From positions 8,742,001 to 8,806,000 of the forward strand of contig NZ_CP045643.1 in the NCBI RefSeq assembly GCF_009498275.1: 64,000 nt of DNA. The letters are read 5' to 3'. Source of the DNA: Streptomyces fagopyri. Lineage in GTDB: Bacteria > Actinomycetota > Actinomycetes > Streptomycetales > Streptomycetaceae. The notes below the pieces were generated by a model. It worked only from the letters and a program-made list of their open reading frames with translations, did no database searches and had not been told where the DNA came from. Positions 62,094-64,000 of the stretch are shown here, piece after piece; positions within the stretch are counted from its first letter, which is position 1, and every line of letters starts with the position of its first letter. The position numbers and the translations under genes were made by a program.

Positions 62094-62360
62094 TCAGGTC
62101 TCGTCGGCGTGGGCGCCGGTGCCGACGGAGCTCCGGCTGGCGGCCAGCCAGGAGCGGGCTGGGCCAGCGGGTGTTGCAGTGTCCAGGGTGAGGTGGAGGC
62201 GGGTGGCGCCGTCCAGGCCGGGATAGCTGCGCTGTTCCGCTCCAGCGAAGCAGTGGCGAAGCGCCTCCGCGACCGCTCGGGCGGCTTGGGGCGTGTGCGC
62301 GATGATCCGTACCTCGGCGTGCCCGAGCGAGGCCAGTGTCTGGGTCTCGATGTACTTCAC
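62094..62360 (-). CDS. small conserved accessory protein
   Basis: GTG 62360 opens an 88-residue protein: VKYIETQTLASLGHAEVRIIAHTPQAARAVAEALRHCFAGAEQRSYPGLDGATRLHLTLDTA. It has an alpha/beta ferredoxin-like pattern. Sequences of this kind are familiar from Streptomyces integrative elements, next to DUF5994 genes. GAAGGGAA precedes the start. The function is unknown. Confidence 0.6.
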   Translation of the reverse strand: MKYIETQTLASLGHAEVRIIAHTPQAARAVAEALRHCFAGAEQRSYPGLDGATRLHLTLDTATPAGPARSWLAASRSSVGTGAHADET

Positions 62361-62462
62361 GTGGGCGTGTTCCCTTCGGGGTGGGCGAGAAGCCGGTGGG
62401 GCGGGGGCGCCGTGGCGCCCTGCCCGCTGCCCCCGGTCGGAGGAAGGTTCGTTCCTCACCGG

Positions 62463-62639
62463 TCATGCATGGTGGGTGCGGCGACTGGTGTCGTGCGGCA
62501 GGCCGGGAGGTCTTGGCAGGGGGGCGCTGAAGTGGTGGGCGGCGATCCGTGCGCCGTGCTGGGCATTGAGCAGTTGGATCAGGCGCATCCCGATGCCGAT
62601 CGCGAGGACGATCACCGCGCTGATGACGAGGGTCTCCAC
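62463..62639 (-). CDS. small single-pass membrane protein
   Basis: From GTG 62639 (GGAGG 8 bp upstream) a 58-residue protein is read: one N-terminal membrane helix (ETLVISAVIVLAIGIGMRLIQLL) and a Pro/His-rich tail. It lies directly behind the DUF5994 gene and in front of the 88-residue protein, so the three form a small operon. An overlapping GTG at 62648 is less well placed. Confidence 0.55.
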   Translation of the reverse strand: METLVISAVIVLAIGIGMRLIQLLNAQHGARIAAHHFSAPLPRPPGLPHDTSRRTHHA

Positions 62640-62644
62640 AGAAC

Positions 62645-63220
62645 TCACCTCCAGCCGTTTCCGGACAGCAGGAGGGCGCTTCGCCTCATGGGCTTCCCGA
62701 AGGGGGACATGCAGGCCCCGCCTTCGCCCTCCCAGGTGGCTTCCCGGCGCACGGCGTCACGGATGCCGCGCCCCATGACGGCTTCGTTGCTCATCAGGAC
62801 GCCCGCGGTGAGGACGCCGCCCGGGATCGCTGCGGCGGACATCAGCCGGGCCGCAGCTGCGGGTGCAGTCTCGGGCGGGACGACGAGGAGGTCCCAGCGC
62901 CCGACGGTGTAGGAGAGCAGGATGAGCTTGTCGGGGTCCTGTTCTGTGAACCAGCCCACGTGCAACATGCGCCCGTCCACGGCAACCGTGTTCGGGACGA
63001 CGGGCCAGCGGGTGGGGTTCACGGTCACGCGCGTAATGCGCCCCCAGGGTTCCTCCAGGGCGGCGGCGAGCGGTGGGAGCTCGGCTTCCAGGTCGCGGGA
63101 GTAGGGCCACCAGGCCCCGTCCAGCTGGCCGGCGAGCGTGGTCTTCGGGGTGAGGGACAAGCGTGCCGGAAGCTCTGCGGCGAGGTCGCGGGGCGCAGTC
63201 CGGTCGAGGGTCCTGGTCAT
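62645..63220 (-). CDS. DUF5994 family protein
   Basis: The 191-residue protein has the family hallmark LDGAWWPYSRDLEAELPPLAAAL, then WGRITRVTVNPTRWP, VAVDGRMLHVGWFTEQDPDKLILLSY and WDLLVVPPETAPAAAARLM. It is a soluble alpha/beta protein of unknown role, common in Streptomyces as several copies. ATG 63220 follows a GC-rich leader. It is divergent from a second, broken DUF5994 gene at 63507. Confidence 0.8.
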   Translation of the reverse strand: MTRTLDRTAPRDLAAELPARLSLTPKTTLAGQLDGAWWPYSRDLEAELPPLAAALEEPWGRITRVTVNPTRWPVVPNTVAVDGRMLHVGWFTEQDPDKLILLSYTVGRWDLLVVPPETAPAAAARLMSAAAIPGGVLTAGVLMSNEAVMGRGIRDAVRREATWEGEGGACMSPFGKPMRRSALLLSGNGWR

Positions 63221-63506
63221 GATGCGGACCTGCCCCCGGGCTGCCCGTCGACAGCCCGGTTTTTCGTGGTCGCCGGAAATGACACCCGCGTGAAAGCCAG
63301 TGTGCGAAGTACCTCCGGTGCTTTCAATGTACGCCTGTTCGGCGGACCTTGACCGCCGTGACCAGGTATTTTTCTGACGGATGCCTGATCTGGCGGCGGG
63401 AGTATCGAGAAACGACGGCGGGCTCGTGCACGTCGCCGGGCAGGCACCGGCGTCGGCCGCGAACTGCGACGACGTACGGCCGCACCCCGTAGACGGGCAG
63501 ACCCAC

Positions 63507-63983
63507 ATGGCTGACACCGACCTTCCCCACCCGCCCCGACTGCTGCCGCCGGATGCGATCCACCAGGCGGTCAAACCGGGTACGGCCCTGCTGCGGCTGG
63601 AGACGACGCGGTCCCGGGAGGGGCTCCTGGACGGCGCGTGATGGCCCCGCACCCGCGACATCGAGACCGAGCTGCCTGCGCTGATCAGCGTGTTGACCGG
63701 GCATCTCGGGTCGATCACCCGCGTGGGCGTGGACGCGGCCGCCTGGAACGGCGTCCCGACCCGCCTGGTCATCGACGGCCAGGTCGTGCACCTCGACTCC
63801 GACCCGGTCGGCGACAACACCGTCCTCATCACCCGCGGCCACAACGACCACTTCGCCCTGTTGGTGGTTCCCCCGGACACCGCCGCCGACGCAGCCCGCG
63901 AAGCGATGGCCCGCGCCGTCCGAGTCGACAACATCACCGAGGCCGCTCAGATCCTCATCGCCACCACACCCGAACCTGAATAG
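63507..63983 (+). pseudogene. DUF5994 family gene broken by one TGA codon
   Basis: ATG 63507 opens RLLPPDAIHQAVKPGTALLRLETTRSREGLLDGA, then TGA at 63639-63641. The same frame continues WPRTRDIETELPALISVLTGHLGSITRVGVDAAAWNG and HFALLVVPPDTAADAAREAM. In the intact neighbour the hallmark reads LDGAWWP, so the TGA replaces the first Trp (TGG to TGA). All else is well conserved, so the loss is recent or the codon is read through. Confidence 0.75.
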
Positions 63984-64000
63984 GACCGGGTCGTTGACCG

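Noticed and set aside
1..64000. tRNA, rRNA or riboswitch genes
   Set aside because: No cloverleaf with CCA-proximal and T-arm motifs, rRNA core sequence or known riboswitch core was noticed. A covariance search would be decisive and could not be run.

Overview
The window is high-GC actinobacterial DNA that looks like a Streptomyces accessory or chromosome-arm region. The signs are strong GC3 bias, many GTG starts, MsiK-style sugar ABC operons with no ATPase gene, an ECF41 sigma factor, DUF5994/DUF6193/DUF6461/DUF6518-type proteins, type I-E CRISPR repeats of the Streptomyces kind, and many broken transposases. All identifications come from reading the sequence; no search was run.

Layout. 0-4 kb: a hydrolase tail, then a TetR gene divergent from an alpha/beta hydrolase and a SnoaL-like gene with two matching palindromic operators between them, then a 2OG-Fe(II) dioxygenase. 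4-9.9 kb: a decayed mobile patch with TniQ-like and helicase-associated genes, an IS5 remnant, a DUF4406 protein and a zinc-finger gene broken by one amber codon. 9.9-18.9 kb: a PH-domain membrane protein, then a glycan-uptake locus (LacI regulator, lipoprotein, two permeases, secreted GH76 with a beta/gamma-crystallin domain, GH13 glucosidase). 19.3-20.5 kb: a complete IS630 element with a -1 frameshift signal, next to an IS1380 remnant. 20.9-25.2 kb: response regulator, histidine kinase and MMPL transporter, followed by a four-repeat CRISPR array without cas genes.

25.8-31 kb: small accessory genes (SMI1/KNR4, DUF6461), a RHH/PIN toxin-antitoxin pair with its own operator, and IS1182 and integrase remnants. 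31-42.7 kb: an MBL hydrolase/phosphatase pair, then a probable detoxification or secondary-metabolism set: NTF2-like protein, flavin-dependent monooxygenase, hydrolase, DUF6518 protein, TetR, 14-TM MFS exporter, quinone oxidoreductase and a second TetR. Three promoters here share a 15-bp palindrome (GGACGR-N3-YCGTCC), which defines a local TetR regulon. 42.7-45 kb: nested mobile debris, including the 3' end of a group II intron inside an IS630 transposase.

45-54.6 kb: a transmembrane Ser/Thr kinase, small hypotheticals, an iteron-like cluster and several transposase stubs. 54.6-57.3 kb: a second CRISPR mini-array with the same repeat, a NmrA-like SDR gene behind a probable ECF41 promoter, and the ECF41 sigma gene. 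58.8-61.5 kb: an isolated aceE-type pyruvate dehydrogenase E1. 61.7-64 kb: an IS3 remnant and a DUF5994 cluster, one copy of which is broken by a TGG-to-TGA change.

The strongest leads are the shared TetR operator family, the sigma-dependent promoter emerging from a decayed CRISPR repeat, the orphan arrays, the nested intron/IS, the 22-bp phased repeats near 49.7 kb, and three otherwise well-kept reading frames each broken by a single stop codon.
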